A stretch of DNA of 64,000 nucleotides from Streptomyces sp. GESEQ-35 (GTDB taxonomy: Bacteria; Actinomycetota; Actinomycetes; Streptomycetales; Streptomycetaceae): assembly GCF_017948485.1 (NCBI RefSeq), contig NZ_JAFFSX010000037.1:43097-107096 (forward strand), read 5' to 3'. The position numbers were made by a program, and so were the translations under genes. Under the pieces are notes generated by a model that was not told the DNA's origin, did not search any database, and saw only the letters and a list, made by a program, of their open reading frames with translations. This document shows positions 41,415 to 50,206 of this stretch, one piece after another. Every line of letters starts with the position of its first letter. The stretch's first letter is position 1.

Positions 41415-43601
41415 ATGAACATCGCGTCCCTAACCAGCCTACGTCCCACGTTGCGCTCCCACGGCCTCTACCTGACCAGGCGATTCTTCGTTCGGCGGCG
41501 TTCCACCGCGTTCTCGTCGAGCGGTGACAACACGGCGATCCAACGCATCTACGTCATCAACCTCGACCGCGCCCAAGAGCGTTGGAGCAGGCTTAACCGT
41601 GATCTCAGCTGGCTCAGGGACATGGAGGGCCGCCCGCTTGACAGCATCACGAGACGATTCTCAGCGATCGATGCCCGCTATCTCCAAGGCCAGCCCTCAG
41701 CCGACCTCCTCAAGTCGACGTACACGTTGGCGGAGCAGCTCCTCGTCGATCCGCATCCCAAACTCGATGTCGACGACGCCACCCGCGCAACCCGGATTTC
41801 CATGACGCCGCAAGAGATCGCAGTGGCGCTCTCACACATCGAGGTGTGGAAGCTGATCGCCGCCGGCAACGTGCCTTACACCCTCGTGCTCGAGGACGAC
41901 GCGTACGTCACGCGGACATGCATGTCCGTGCTGAGGTGTGTGTGGGACGAATTGCGATCAGGCGCAGGCGTCGATGATGCCGTCGACCTCCTCTATCTCT
42001 CATATCAAGAGACCGGTGTGGACGAGGTGCGGACCCACACCAAGTCGGCGCTCCGACAGCCCACCAGAGGGCTATGGCAGCTCTCCGGCTACGTACTCTC
42101 CCGTGCGGGAGCAGAGAAGCTCCTCAGTCTGCTACCAGCCCATGGGCCGATCGATCTGTGGATCAACCTGCAGTTCAGCCATCTCTCGGTACGAATGACA
42201 GACCGGCCCGTCATCGAGCAACGCCCTGGGATTACCTCAAGCAACTCCTACTCTGTCCTGCCGATCCTGGCGAAGGTGGGTGCGATTCAACGTGATGCTC
42301 CTCGGCTTGCCCGCCGCCAGCCCACGAGCGGACCGATCGTAGTGGTCGGCGCACCCGGAACAGGACTGTCCACGGTGGCCAAGGCGCTGTCGGTCCTAGG
42401 GTTCCGCTGCATCAGCGACCTCACCGACCTGCCCCCAAACGAGCTCGGTGCACTCCTTCGCGGTGGCCGACACCGGGTGTTCGATGCCTACGTGAATATC
42501 GGGTCGCTGGGGCCGGACGAAATCCAGCGCATTGCGGCCAAGTCTCCGATGCGCCTCATCACTACGACAGGGCAAACGAGCGTGACGGTGCCCTTCGAGT
42601 TCCGGGATACGACGGGCGAGGGTCTCATGGTTCCGCGGCATCGCCGTCTCATGCTTCCGGTCGACGATCCAGACCCATGGGAACGGCTCGCTCGGTTCCT
42701 CGGGTGCGACTACCCAACCCACCCCTGGCCCCGCCAGCCGGATTTGGGGCAGCGGCGCATCGCGGTCGGAACTCACCCGAGCGTGGACGTGACGCTTTCC
42801 GGGCGGCGCTTGACCTGGGATAAATCCCCCTGGGTTATTGAGCGCACAGGGTGGTCGGGCATCGCGCTCGAGTCTTCCCTCCCTCAAGTGGACGGCAGTG
42901 AGGTTGGGAATGGGGGCGCTACAGATGGCGACGAAAAGCCCCTGGCGTGGCGTGCGGACACGCCGCTGGATGGCGGCGACTGGTACCTCCGAGACGACAC
43001 CTTCCCAAGCAACAGAGCCCTCTTTCGACCCGGTAATGTCACGCAGCAGCACGGCAGTACTGCATCGCTCACGCTCCGCCGAGAAGCGAGCAAGGTCCGC
43101 GATCTCACTGGTGCCGCCGTGGCCAGTGGCCGCTCCTTCACGTACGGCACTTTTGGGACTGACCTCCGCGTTCCGTCTGGCTCGGGCCTAGTCACAGGTC
43201 TGTTCCTCCATCGCAACGGCCCTCGTCAGGAGATCGACATCGAGTTCCTCGGCCGGGATACCACCCGCATGCTCGTGAACGTCTTCTACAACCCAGGGGC
43301 CACGGACACGAAGCTGGAGTACGGGTATCGGGGCACACCCGTCCTCATCGACCTCGGCTTCGACGCCTCCAAGGCGTTCCACCACTACGAGATCGAGTGG
43401 CGTCCGGAATGCATTCGCTGGCATGTCGACGGGATCACCGTGCATGAACGTCTGCTGTGGGGGCCAACACCCATCCCGAACCAACCGATGGAGTTCAACG
43501 TGAACCTCTGGAGCAGCGAGTCAGCCGAGTTCGCGGGCCCTCTCGATGAGCGCGCATTGCCTGCAGTGCTTGAGGTTGCGTCGCTGGAAGTCCACGGCTA
43601 A
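41415..43601 (+). CDS. GT25 glycosyltransferase / P-loop / GH16 fusion
   Basis: 728 residues from ATG 41415. The first part (about 42-285) is a GT25 LPS-type glycosyltransferase: IYVINLDRAQERW, SMTPQEIAVALSHIEVWK, LVLEDDAYV and LWQLSGYVLSRAGAEKLL. The second (about 305-435) starts IVVVGAPGTGLSTVAKAL and resembles the sulfotransferase-like P-loop domains attached to bacterial glycosyltransferases. The third (about 520-728) is a GH16 beta-jelly roll with EIDIEFLG, nucleophile/acid Glu606 and Glu610 around Asp608. No signal peptide or membrane segment is seen, odd for a GH16 glucanase, which suggests transglycosylase or binding use in the cytoplasm. Confidence 0.82.
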   Translation: MNIASLTSLRPTLRSHGLYLTRRFFVRRRSTAFSSSGDNTAIQRIYVINLDRAQERWSRLNRDLSWLRDMEGRPLDSITRRFSAIDARYLQGQPSADLLKSTYTLAEQLLVDPHPKLDVDDATRATRISMTPQEIAVALSHIEVWKLIAAGNVPYTLVLEDDAYVTRTCMSVLRCVWDELRSGAGVDDAVDLLYLSYQETGVDEVRTHTKSALRQPTRGLWQLSGYVLSRAGAEKLLSLLPAHGPIDLWINLQFSHLSVRMTDRPVIEQRPGITSSNSYSVLPILAKVGAIQRDAPRLARRQPTSGPIVVVGAPGTGLSTVAKALSVLGFRCISDLTDLPPNELGALLRGGRHRVFDAYVNIGSLGPDEIQRIAAKSPMRLITTTGQTSVTVPFEFRDTTGEGLMVPRHRRLMLPVDDPDPWERLARFLGCDYPTHPWPRQPDLGQRRIAVGTHPSVDVTLSGRRLTWDKSPWVIERTGWSGIALESSLPQVDGSEVGNGGATDGDEKPLAWRADTPLDGGDWYLRDDTFPSNRALFRPGNVTQQHGSTASLTLRREASKVRDLTGAAVASGRSFTYGTFGTDLRVPSGSGLVTGLFLHRNGPRQEIDIEFLGRDTTRMLVNVFYNPGATDTKLEYGYRGTPVLIDLGFDASKAFHHYEIEWRPECIRWHVDGITVHERLLWGPTPIPNQPMEFNVNLWSSESAEFAGPLDERALPAVLEVASLEVHG

Positions 43602-43690
43602 CGGGGCACAACGGAATGGATCTCCGGGCCCGCTCCTCAGCAGTCCCAATGAAATGAACCGAGGCGCCCGCCCATGTAGCCCCAACACGA

Positions 43691-43709
43691 CGTCTGGCCG
43701 CACCAGACG
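43691..43709. terminator. Hairpin CGTCTGG-CCGCA-CCAGACG between convergent genes
   Basis: A perfect 7-bp stem with a 5-nt loop lies between the convergent GT/GH16 and integrase genes, where a bidirectional terminator is expected. It could also be part of the att region of element B. Confidence 0.5.
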
Positions 43710-43743
43710 GACACGGCAACGTATCCCACTTCCTCGAGACCGT

Positions 43744-45258
43744 TCAGCGCAGTGCCGCACGCCCCTGTAGAAGCGCGTCAAGGACCTTCACCGGAGAGCC
43801 GGAGCTCATTGCCAGTCGGGCGTCGAGCGCTGACTCCCACTGCTCGGTCAGACCACGTACCAAGCGCTTGCGCATGCCGGGGGTGACATGGGCGTAGCGC
43901 GCCGAGACGGAGCCGTCGATGTGACCCATGCGCTGGTCCATGAGGACCTTCTCGGTGCCAAGGTCTTCCATCACGGTTCGGTGGGTGTGGCGGAGGCCGT
44001 GGGGTGTGAGGCCCTTGGCGATCGGGAGCCAGCAGGCGTCGGCCCGGCCGCTGGCACCGCGTCCTCGCGCCGGGACGCCGGGCCACGGCTCGCCGAGCAG
44101 AGGCACGGGGCGAGCCTCCTGCGGTGCCTTCTTCGGGTACCAGCCGGAGACCGCCGGAGTGAACAGCCAAGTGGCGAAGCCGTTTCGGCGCCAGTGGGCT
44201 GCGTGCTGCGGCACCGCGCCGCCGCGCACGAACCCCAGGTCTGCGATGGCCTGTTCCACCCTGACCCGCTTGGCTTCGGTGACGCGGTCGGGGTGGTTGA
44301 GGACGTTGGACACCGTGCCGGTGGAGACTTCGGCTCGGCGTGCGACGTCGACGAGCTTTGCGCCGTGGTGGCCGCCCGTGCGGGCCGCGCCCTGGCCCCG
44401 GAAGACGTAGGTCTTGCCGTGACACGCGCAGGGTTTCGGCTTCGTGCGGGCGACGTGGTTGGCGACCAGGGCCGACACCCAGTCCATCACGTCGATGGTG
44501 CGGTAGCTGTCGTCCTTGGGTGGGCAGCGAACCAGCTCGCCGGTGTCGAGTTCGTACAGCTGCCATTCGACGCGGACGGCCCCGGGGCGGGCGAACTCCG
44601 TCTCCAGGCCGACGATTTCGCCCCAGCGCATGCCGGTGTAGCCCTTGAGGACGACGGCGACGAACTCGTCGTCGCGGCCGGAGAGCAGGGCGGCTCGTTC
44701 CGCGGTCAGCAGGATGCCGAGCGGGTCGGTGACGACCTTCTCCGGGCCGCGGTCGCGGGAGCGTCCGGCGCGCTTGCCGCGTCCGCGCCGTCTGGCGGCC
44801 GGGTTCGAGGTGATCAGACCCTCATCGATCGCGTCCTCGAAGATCAGGTGGAGCGTCGAGCGCCAGGTCTTGACGCTGGAAGCCGCGTAGGCGGCCTTCT
44901 CCTTCTTCTCCCACAGGTCGACGTCCGTGCGCAGGATGCCGGCGAGCGCCTTGTCCTCGAAGTCAGGGAGGAGGTGCTCCTCGATGTGACGCTTGTAGTT
45001 CTGCATGGTCGAGGCGGCCAGGTCCTGGGCCTCGTACCAGCGGTTCGCGTACTCGCCGAAGGTCTCCTGGCCGAGTGCCGGGTCGCGCCAGTCGCCGCGC
45101 CGGTACTTGTTCTCGGCCTCGCTCGCGGCACGCTGGGCCTCGCCCTTGGTGGCGAACCGGATCGCCTTGCCGTTGTCGTCGACCACCGTGAGGTGCTTGC
45201 CGGGCGCGGTCTTGTACCGGCCGCGCCAGTAGTTTCCGCGCTTCTCCGCGAAACCCAA
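43744..45258 (-). CDS. int: Tyrosine integrase with LacI-type HTH insertion (element B)
   Basis: 504 residues from ATG 45258, collinear with the element-A integrase without gaps. Catalytic residues are Arg211 (TGMRWGE), His420/Arg423, His446 and Tyr455. The LacI-type segment KLVDVARRAEVSTGTVSNVL occupies about 301-320 and continues to about 346. The N-terminal 60 residues differ more from copy A than the catalytic part does, consistent with different arm-site specificity. It probably recombines the same tRNA-Pro core. Confidence 0.93.
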   Translation of the reverse strand: MGFAEKRGNYWRGRYKTAPGKHLTVVDDNGKAIRFATKGEAQRAASEAENKYRRGDWRDPALGQETFGEYANRWYEAQDLAASTMQNYKRHIEEHLLPDFEDKALAGILRTDVDLWEKKEKAAYAASSVKTWRSTLHLIFEDAIDEGLITSNPAARRRGRGKRAGRSRDRGPEKVVTDPLGILLTAERAALLSGRDDEFVAVVLKGYTGMRWGEIVGLETEFARPGAVRVEWQLYELDTGELVRCPPKDDSYRTIDVMDWVSALVANHVARTKPKPCACHGKTYVFRGQGAARTGGHHGAKLVDVARRAEVSTGTVSNVLNHPDRVTEAKRVRVEQAIADLGFVRGGAVPQHAAHWRRNGFATWLFTPAVSGWYPKKAPQEARPVPLLGEPWPGVPARGRGASGRADACWLPIAKGLTPHGLRHTHRTVMEDLGTEKVLMDQRMGHIDGSVSARYAHVTPGMRKRLVRGLTEQWESALDARLAMSSGSPVKVLDALLQGRAALR

Positions 45259-45306
45259 CTTCCGTCTTCCTCCCCTGCTCTCGGCTTGTGACTGGGCGCG
45301 GGCGCG

Positions 45307-45702
45307 CTACGCGACGGTCTCGTACTGGCTACGGCGCGGCGGTCGAGCCCGCAGACGCCCTGGCGTCGGGGCAGTAGTCGGCTCAGGAGGCCGGGCGGCA
45401 CGAATTCGTGCCGCCGGAGGGCTTGTCGCTGCCCGACTCGCCGGCGCGCTGCTGACGGATCGCTTCGGGCGCTCTTCGTGGAGGCGGACGATCTCGGCGA
45501 GGTGCGCGGCGGTGAAGCGGTAGGCGCGGCCGACGCGGGCGTGCGGGATGAGTCCGCGTCGGGCCCGGTCCTTGACCCACCAGGCGGAGCAGCCGAGGGC
45601 TTCGGCGATTGCTTCGGGGCGGTAGAGACGAGGCAAGGGGGCTCCGCCCTCGGTGCCGGGAAGGCGTCGTACGAGGGCAGGGGGTATGTCGGAGTGGTGC
45701 AA
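45307..45702 (-). CDS. xis: Excisionase-like HTH protein (element B)
   Basis: 131 residues from TTG 45702. The HTH_17/MerR-like fold at about 24-70 (LYRPEAIAEALGCSAWWVKD, RVGRAYRF) is nearly the same as in element A. A low-complexity basic tail ends RPPRRSQYETVA. It sits 48 nt upstream of the integrase and should direct excision. Confidence 0.85.
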   Translation of the reverse strand: MHHSDIPPALVRRLPGTEGGAPLPRLYRPEAIAEALGCSAWWVKDRARRGLIPHARVGRAYRFTAAHLAEIVRLHEERPKRSVSSAPASRAATSPPAARIRAARPPEPTTAPTPGRLRARPPRRSQYETVA

Positions 45703-45761
45703 GAAGGGCGGGTCCTTACTGGGTGGGGGCGTGCTCGGTCAGCGGTGCTGAGCGCTCCTCG

Positions 45762-46040
45762 TCACGTGGCGGTCGGCCCCTGCAGCAGCACGAGAGGCGA
45801 GACCAGGAGGGCTTCGGCGATCGCCACAAGGTCGTCGGCATCGCATCGGCGTTGGGCGCGTTCGATGCGGGACAGCATGGTGTTGGACATCGGATGGCCG
45901 AAAGCGGTCACGCGGTCGGCCAACTGGCGTTGTGACAGGCCGCGTTCGGTTCGGAGCATTTCGATGGTGCGGGCCGCCTGCATTCCTGCGGGTCCGACTT
46001 CCAGTGGGCGTGGGGGCATTGCTCCAATTGAAAGGCCCAT
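45762..46040 (-). CDS. Small XRE-family regulator (element B)
   Basis: 92 residues from ATG 46040. ATG 46019 is also possible. A single HTH at about 22-75 (RTIEMLRTERGLSQRQLADR, MSNTMLSRIERAQRRCDADD) fills the protein. It occupies the repressor position upstream of xis-int, but is half the size of, and not closely related to, the element-A regulator. A dyad at 46042-46062 abuts the first possible start codon, which suggests autorepression and perhaps leaderless translation. Confidence 0.78.
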   Translation of the reverse strand: MGLSIGAMPPRPLEVGPAGMQAARTIEMLRTERGLSQRQLADRVTAFGHPMSNTMLSRIERAQRRCDADDLVAIAEALLVSPLVLLQGPTAT

Positions 46041-46041
46041 T

Positions 46042-46062
46042 CGCCGGTTTGGGTAACCGGCG
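46042..46062. promoter_or_regulatory. Dyad CGCCGGTT-TGGGT-AACCGGCG upstream of the XRE gene
   Basis: An 8-bp perfect dyad with a 5-nt spacer lies directly before ATG 46040. Its inverse, CCGGTTACCCAAACCGG, closely resembles the CCGGTTACCGAAACCGG core of the hairpins at 8339-8375 and 51999-52023. It is a plausible operator for the XRE protein. Confidence 0.5.
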
Positions 46063-46502
46063 ATCGTGGTCTATGTTGCGCTCGCGTCGTTCGCCGAGAT
46101 GCGGTTCCAGGGAGTCGGGAAGATGCACGGAAGAGCGCGCCGATCACGGGTCTGACGTGCGGTGTTGTGTTGTAGCTTCCTCGCTTGCGGCTCGTCAACG
46201 GCTTGCCGATGTGATGCTTCTGGCTCGGCGGTCCGGGCAACTATTTGGTCAACGGCCAATCGTGCCTTACGGTTTTCCTCCCGCCCGCCACCGAGCCCCA
46301 TTTCTCGCAGCCCTTCTGCCGTGAGAGATTGCGCCGGATAGGGCTGGACTTGCGCGACTGGGGTGTGGCTATGTTGACGACACCCCGGAAACGCAATCGC
46401 TTCCCGGCGCGCGTCCGCGCCAACACCCCCTCGAATCCCGCCCCGACCGACGGTGAGCCGTGATGTCCACGCACAGGCCACCGAGTGAGGACCGCCCCGC
46501 TC
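46063..46502. other. Long leader before the replication gene, no gene recognised
   Basis: About 440 bases separate the divergent XRE and replication genes. Short open frames on both strands lack homology and ribosome sites. The interval should hold the divergent promoters, and possibly the replication origin of the excised element, but no iterons are visible. Confidence 0.4.
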
Positions 46503-47423
46503 TTGGCACGAATCCGCACCATCAAGCCCGAAGCCTTCGTCTCCGAGTCCCTGGCCGTCGTCTCCCTGACCGCCGAGCGCACCTTCCTCGGTCTACTCAC
46601 CCAGGCCGACGACCAGGGCCGCCACCGCGACCACGCCGCGATCATCGCCGGGCAGTTGTGGGTGCTGCGCCCGGAGCACACCTCGTCCGATGTCGAGACG
46701 GACCTCGCCCAGCTCGCCGACGCGGGACTGATCTGCCGCTACAAGGGGCCGGATCACAAGCGGTACCTGCACGTCGTGACCTGGCACCAGCATCAGAAGA
46801 TCAACCGGCCGAGCAAGAGCCGCCTCCCGAGCTGCCTGATTCACGACGCTTCGGTCGCGTCGGCTCCTGCCGTGGGCGCCGGTGTCACGGAGTACTCGCT
46901 GCCGCCTCACGCAGTCCTCACTGAGGGCTCCGGCGAGGTACGTGAGTCCGCGCTGAATCCGGGGCTTGAGAGCGAAGTCGCAGGTCAAGAGGGCTTCACG
47001 GAGTCCTCCGCGAGGGATCAGGGAGCGCTCGGTGAGGCAGCAGTGACGTCTCACGGTCCGGATCTAGGACCTAGGACCGTGGATCTAGGAGATATCCCTT
47101 CGGGGGGCGCAAGCGCCCACGCGCCCGACACCGTCTCGGCCAAGCAGCTCCTCGGCGAGTACATCGCCGCGTGCAACCACCGCCCGCCAGATGCCTTCCT
47201 GAACCATCTCGGCAAACAGGTGCGCAAGCTGCTCGACGAGGGCATCGCTCCCGCCCATCTCCGGGCCGCCCTCGAACGCCATCGGGTCAAGGGCCTGTCC
47301 CCGGGCGTCCTGCCCAGCCTGGTCCACGAGGTCATGAACGCCGCATCCTCTGCCCCGCCCGCCGCCCACCGGGCGTGGACGAACCCCACCGACGTCGTCG
47401 CCGCCTACGGAGATGAGCTCTGA
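46503..47423 (+). CDS. Replication-initiator-type protein (element B)
   Basis: 306 residues from TTG 46503, giving the family-typical start MARIRTIKPEAF. GTG 46485 would add six residues. The N-terminal winged-helix region (SLTAERTFLGLLTQADDQGR, DLAQLADAGLICRYKGPDHKRYLHVVTWHQHQKI) is the recognisable part of phage and AICE replication proteins. An acidic linker and a DnaD-like C-terminal domain (about 210-306) follow. It is coupled to a DnaC-like ATPase, so the two probably load the helicase at the element's origin. Confidence 0.75.
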   Translation: MARIRTIKPEAFVSESLAVVSLTAERTFLGLLTQADDQGRHRDHAAIIAGQLWVLRPEHTSSDVETDLAQLADAGLICRYKGPDHKRYLHVVTWHQHQKINRPSKSRLPSCLIHDASVASAPAVGAGVTEYSLPPHAVLTEGSGEVRESALNPGLESEVAGQEGFTESSARDQGALGEAAVTSHGPDLGPRTVDLGDIPSGGASAHAPDTVSAKQLLGEYIAACNHRPPDAFLNHLGKQVRKLLDEGIAPAHLRAALERHRVKGLSPGVLPSLVHEVMNAASSAPPAAHRAWTNPTDVVAAYGDEL

Positions 47424-48118
47424 CCGCCACCCTCACCCGCGCACCCCAGCCCGTCGGCGCGATCACCGACCGGCTCAACACGATCCTCGCCAACCGCGGC
47501 ATCGACCCCACCACCGCTGCCGCACACGCGCCGGCGCCCGAGACGGTCACCGCCCTGGAACTCGCCGACGCCTGCATCCCCGCCCGCTACCGCCGTGCCC
47601 TGGCCGACCACCCCCAGATCACCGCTTGGGCCGACCAGATCGCCCGCGCCGGACGCCCCGGCCCGACCGGACCCGGCATCGCCGAGGGACCGTCGCTGCT
47701 GATCGCCGGCCCCACCGGCACCGGCAAGACCCACCAGGCATACGGCGCCGTCCGCGCCCTCCTCACCCGAGGCGTCCGCCTGCGCTGGGAGGCCATCACC
47801 TCCGCCGACCTCCACGCGCGGCTCCGCCCCCGCGCCGGCCACGACGGCGAACGGGAACTGCAGACACTGGCCCGCTGCCCCCTGCTGCTCCTGGATGACC
47901 TCGGCGCAGCCAAGACCAGCGAATGGACCGAGGAGCTCACCTATCGGCTCATCAACCACCGGTACGAGCACATGCTCCCCACCCTCATCACCACCAACCT
48001 CCCCACCGCCGAGTTCCGCACCGCCCTCGGCGACCGCGTCGCCTCTCGCCTCGCCGAGATGACCGAGCGGGTCATCCTCACCGGCCCCGACCGCCGCCGC
48101 ACCGCGCCCACCGCCTGA
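47420..48118 (+). CDS. DnaC/IstB-like AAA+ ATPase with CTG start
   Basis: 232 residues. An in-frame TGA lies directly upstream, and no ATG, GTG or TTG occurs in frame until near the C-terminus. The start is therefore CTG at 47420, overlapping the preceding stop as CTGA. Walker A LLIAGPTGTGKTHQAYGAVR, Walker B CPLLLLDDLGAAKTSEW, sensor 1 PTLITTNLP and the arginine-finger region RVASRLAEM identify a helicase loader. It works with the preceding initiator. Automated annotation that allows only common starts would miss it. Confidence 0.85.
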   Translation: MTATLTRAPQPVGAITDRLNTILANRGIDPTTAAAHAPAPETVTALELADACIPARYRRALADHPQITAWADQIARAGRPGPTGPGIAEGPSLLIAGPTGTGKTHQAYGAVRALLTRGVRLRWEAITSADLHARLRPRAGHDGERELQTLARCPLLLLDDLGAAKTSEWTEELTYRLINHRYEHMLPTLITTNLPTAEFRTALGDRVASRLAEMTERVILTGPDRRRTAPTA

Positions 48119-48202
48119 ACGGCGCGCGCTCCCTCCTCACCACCCCGCCCGTCCGCGCTTCCGCATGCCCTCGAACGCGCGGACCCCTTGGAGAGCCTCT
48201 GC

Positions 48203-49534
48203 ATGACACCTGGCACCACCACACTCATCAACGCCAACGACCTCGGCATGCCCGCCTTGCCGCACTGGCTCCCAGCGCCTGCAGCCATGGCCGCCCTGTT
48301 CGTCGTCGCGCTGTCCGCCGCATGGTCCCTGCAGCGGTACCTACGGAAGCGGAGCGCTGGACAGCGCCGTAGCACCGCCGCGATCCCGGTCGCCGCCATC
48401 GCCGCGATCGGCTGCACCGCCTACAGCGCGGACACAAGCTGGCGCTTCGCCGCCGACTACCTCGACATGGGCAGCACCATCGAGCGCGCCGCGATGTTTG
48501 CCGCCGCCGAGCTGGCTCTGTTCGCCACCGCGCTGATGGCCAGGACGAACCTCAACGGCCCCAAGCAGGCGCCCGGGGTGCCCGGCACTCTCACCTGGGT
48601 GATCACCGGCGTGCAGATCGTGCCCGCCTACGCCGAGTCAGGGCTGGTCGGCGGAACCGTGCGGGCCTTCGTCGGCCCGGTCCTGGCGGCCGTGCTGTGG
48701 CACCTGGCCATGGGCATCGAACTGCGCAACCACAGCCCGCAAGCCGACTCCCGCAGCCTCACCGCCGTCATCGCCCGACAGGCACGCGAACGGCTGCTGG
48801 CCCGCCTGGGAATCGCCGACCGGAATGCGGACGCCGCCCGGATCATCCGCGAGCGCGCCCTCGACCAGGCCGTCACCCTGATCCTCCGGGCAGAGACCAT
48901 GACACCCGACAAGCGCACCAAGTGGCGAGGCCGGCGCCTCACCCGCCGCCTGCACCAAGCCCTGGAGCAAGCCGACGTCGACCGCGACGAACGCCAGGAC
49001 GAGCTGCTGCTGCGCAAGCTCGCCACCCGCCAACAGGTCACTGCCCTGGCCTCCAAGCCATTCCCCCCGCGCTGGCCCGACACCGCCGCGCGTACGAGGG
49101 GCGACTCCGCGACGGCCCACCCGCGGGCCACGGCAAGAGAGCGGGCAGGAATTTCGGGCCGCCCGCCCTCCAAGGTCGCGGGCGATGACTCCGCCGACCG
49201 GGCAGCCCGTCCCCAGCTCGAAAACCGCCCGCGACAGCCCGTCCACACCACCGTCGGCCCGGAACGAGAACCGGGTGATGAACTGCCGGGCAGCGACCAA
49301 AGCCCAGCCTGGCGGGCGGAGTCGAAGCGCCCGGGCTCCAAACCGCGCGCGACACGGGACCTCCTCCACAAGTACGCCCGTGACCTCTACCGCGAGCACG
49401 GACGTCTCTCCCGTGACCTGCTGGAGGAAGCCGTACGCAAGGACGGCTACAGCGTGGCCAGCGACACCGCCGGCGAGGTGGTCCGCACCGTCAAGGCCGA
49501 GCTGCCGACGGCGCCCGTCGGCCACCCGCACTGA
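48203..49534 (+). CDS. DUF2637 (SpdB-like) membrane protein (element B)
   Basis: 443 residues from ATG 48203 with GGAGAG upstream. Four membrane segments lie within about 25-175 (AAMAALFVVALSAAWSL, AAIPVAAIAAIGCTAY, AMFAAAELALFATALMA, FVGPVLAAVLWHLAMGI). A long charged cytoplasmic region with a C-terminal HTH-like module (YREHGRLSRDLLEEAVRKDG) follows. It corresponds to 5007-5882 of element A in position but is longer. A role in conjugal spread is likely. Confidence 0.75.
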   Translation: MTPGTTTLINANDLGMPALPHWLPAPAAMAALFVVALSAAWSLQRYLRKRSAGQRRSTAAIPVAAIAAIGCTAYSADTSWRFAADYLDMGSTIERAAMFAAAELALFATALMARTNLNGPKQAPGVPGTLTWVITGVQIVPAYAESGLVGGTVRAFVGPVLAAVLWHLAMGIELRNHSPQADSRSLTAVIARQARERLLARLGIADRNADAARIIRERALDQAVTLILRAETMTPDKRTKWRGRRLTRRLHQALEQADVDRDERQDELLLRKLATRQQVTALASKPFPPRWPDTAARTRGDSATAHPRATARERAGISGRPPSKVAGDDSADRAARPQLENRPRQPVHTTVGPEREPGDELPGSDQSPAWRAESKRPGSKPRATRDLLHKYARDLYREHGRLSRDLLEEAVRKDGYSVASDTAGEVVRTVKAELPTAPVGHPH

Positions 49535-49566
49535 GACCACCCCCAACGCCCAAGGAAAACCACTCA

Positions 49567-50205
49567 ATGCACGACTCGCACAACGAACTCCCCACTCCCC
49601 AGGAAGAGATGATCACCGGCCTCGACAGCGCAGCAAGCAATGGCGATGGACCGTCCATAGGCCGGTCCATCGCGGACCCCTCCGCCCCGGGGGTGGCGGA
49701 GGAGCAGCTCCGGCACGAGGGCGTGCCGGAACAGGAGCGAGTGGTCGCCGGCGAGCAGCCGCGCGATCACTCCGTTGGGGCCACGCAGCGTGCGCCGTAC
49801 CGCCGCGCGAACCTCGATGCGCAGCGCTCCGAGCACGTCACCGCGCGCTTCGCGCCGCACGAGAAGCACGACATCCAGTCGTCGGCGAAGACCGCTCACG
49901 TGACCATGGCCCGCTACATTGCCGACGCCACCATGGCCCGCGTCCGCGGTGAAATCACCGTTGCTGCGGAGCGCACGGTCTACGACGATGCGGTCGACGA
50001 GCTCGCCGCTATGCGGGCGCAGATCGCCCGGATCGGCAACAATGTCAACCAGATCGCCCGCCGCCTCAATGCGGACGGCGATCCACACCCTGTGGACGCC
50101 GCGATCCTCCACCGGGCGGACCGCTTGCTCACCACCGCCCATGACACGGTCCGGGCGATCGACGACGCCGCCTTCCGGGCAGCCGGGCAGAAGTGGGCGG
50201 TCTGA
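49567..50205 (+). CDS. mobC: MobC-like relaxosome accessory protein (element B)
   Basis: 212 residues. The N-terminus (HNELPTPQEEMITGLDSAAS) is shared with element A. The Gly/Pro/Ala linker at 25-65 is not conserved as protein but contains inverted repeats in the DNA. The MobC core (HVTMARYIADATMARVRG, IGNNVNQIARRLNADG) is at about 110-180. The relaxase start follows 1 nt after its stop. Confidence 0.85.
   Translation: MHDSHNELPTPQEEMITGLDSAASNGDGPSIGRSIADPSAPGVAEEQLRHEGVPEQERVVAGEQPRDHSVGATQRAPYRRANLDAQRSEHVTARFAPHEKHDIQSSAKTAHVTMARYIADATMARVRGEITVAAERTVYDDAVDELAAMRAQIARIGNNVNQIARRLNADGDPHPVDAAILHRADRLLTTAHDTVRAIDDAAFRAAGQKWAV
49643..49700. other. Candidate oriT region inside the mobC 5' end (element B)
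   Basis: GCGATGGACCG / CGGTCCATCGC (49643-49653, 49663-49673) is a perfect 11-bp inverted repeat. TCCGCC / GGCGGA (49681-49686, 49695-49700) follows. The position equals that of the repeats in element A. Tentative. Confidence 0.3.
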
Positions 50206-50206
50206 G

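Noticed and set aside
46245..46463. Possible 72-codon gene in the leader before the replication gene
   Set aside because: No ribosome site or recognisable domain, and its codon positions do not show the GC pattern of neighbouring genes.
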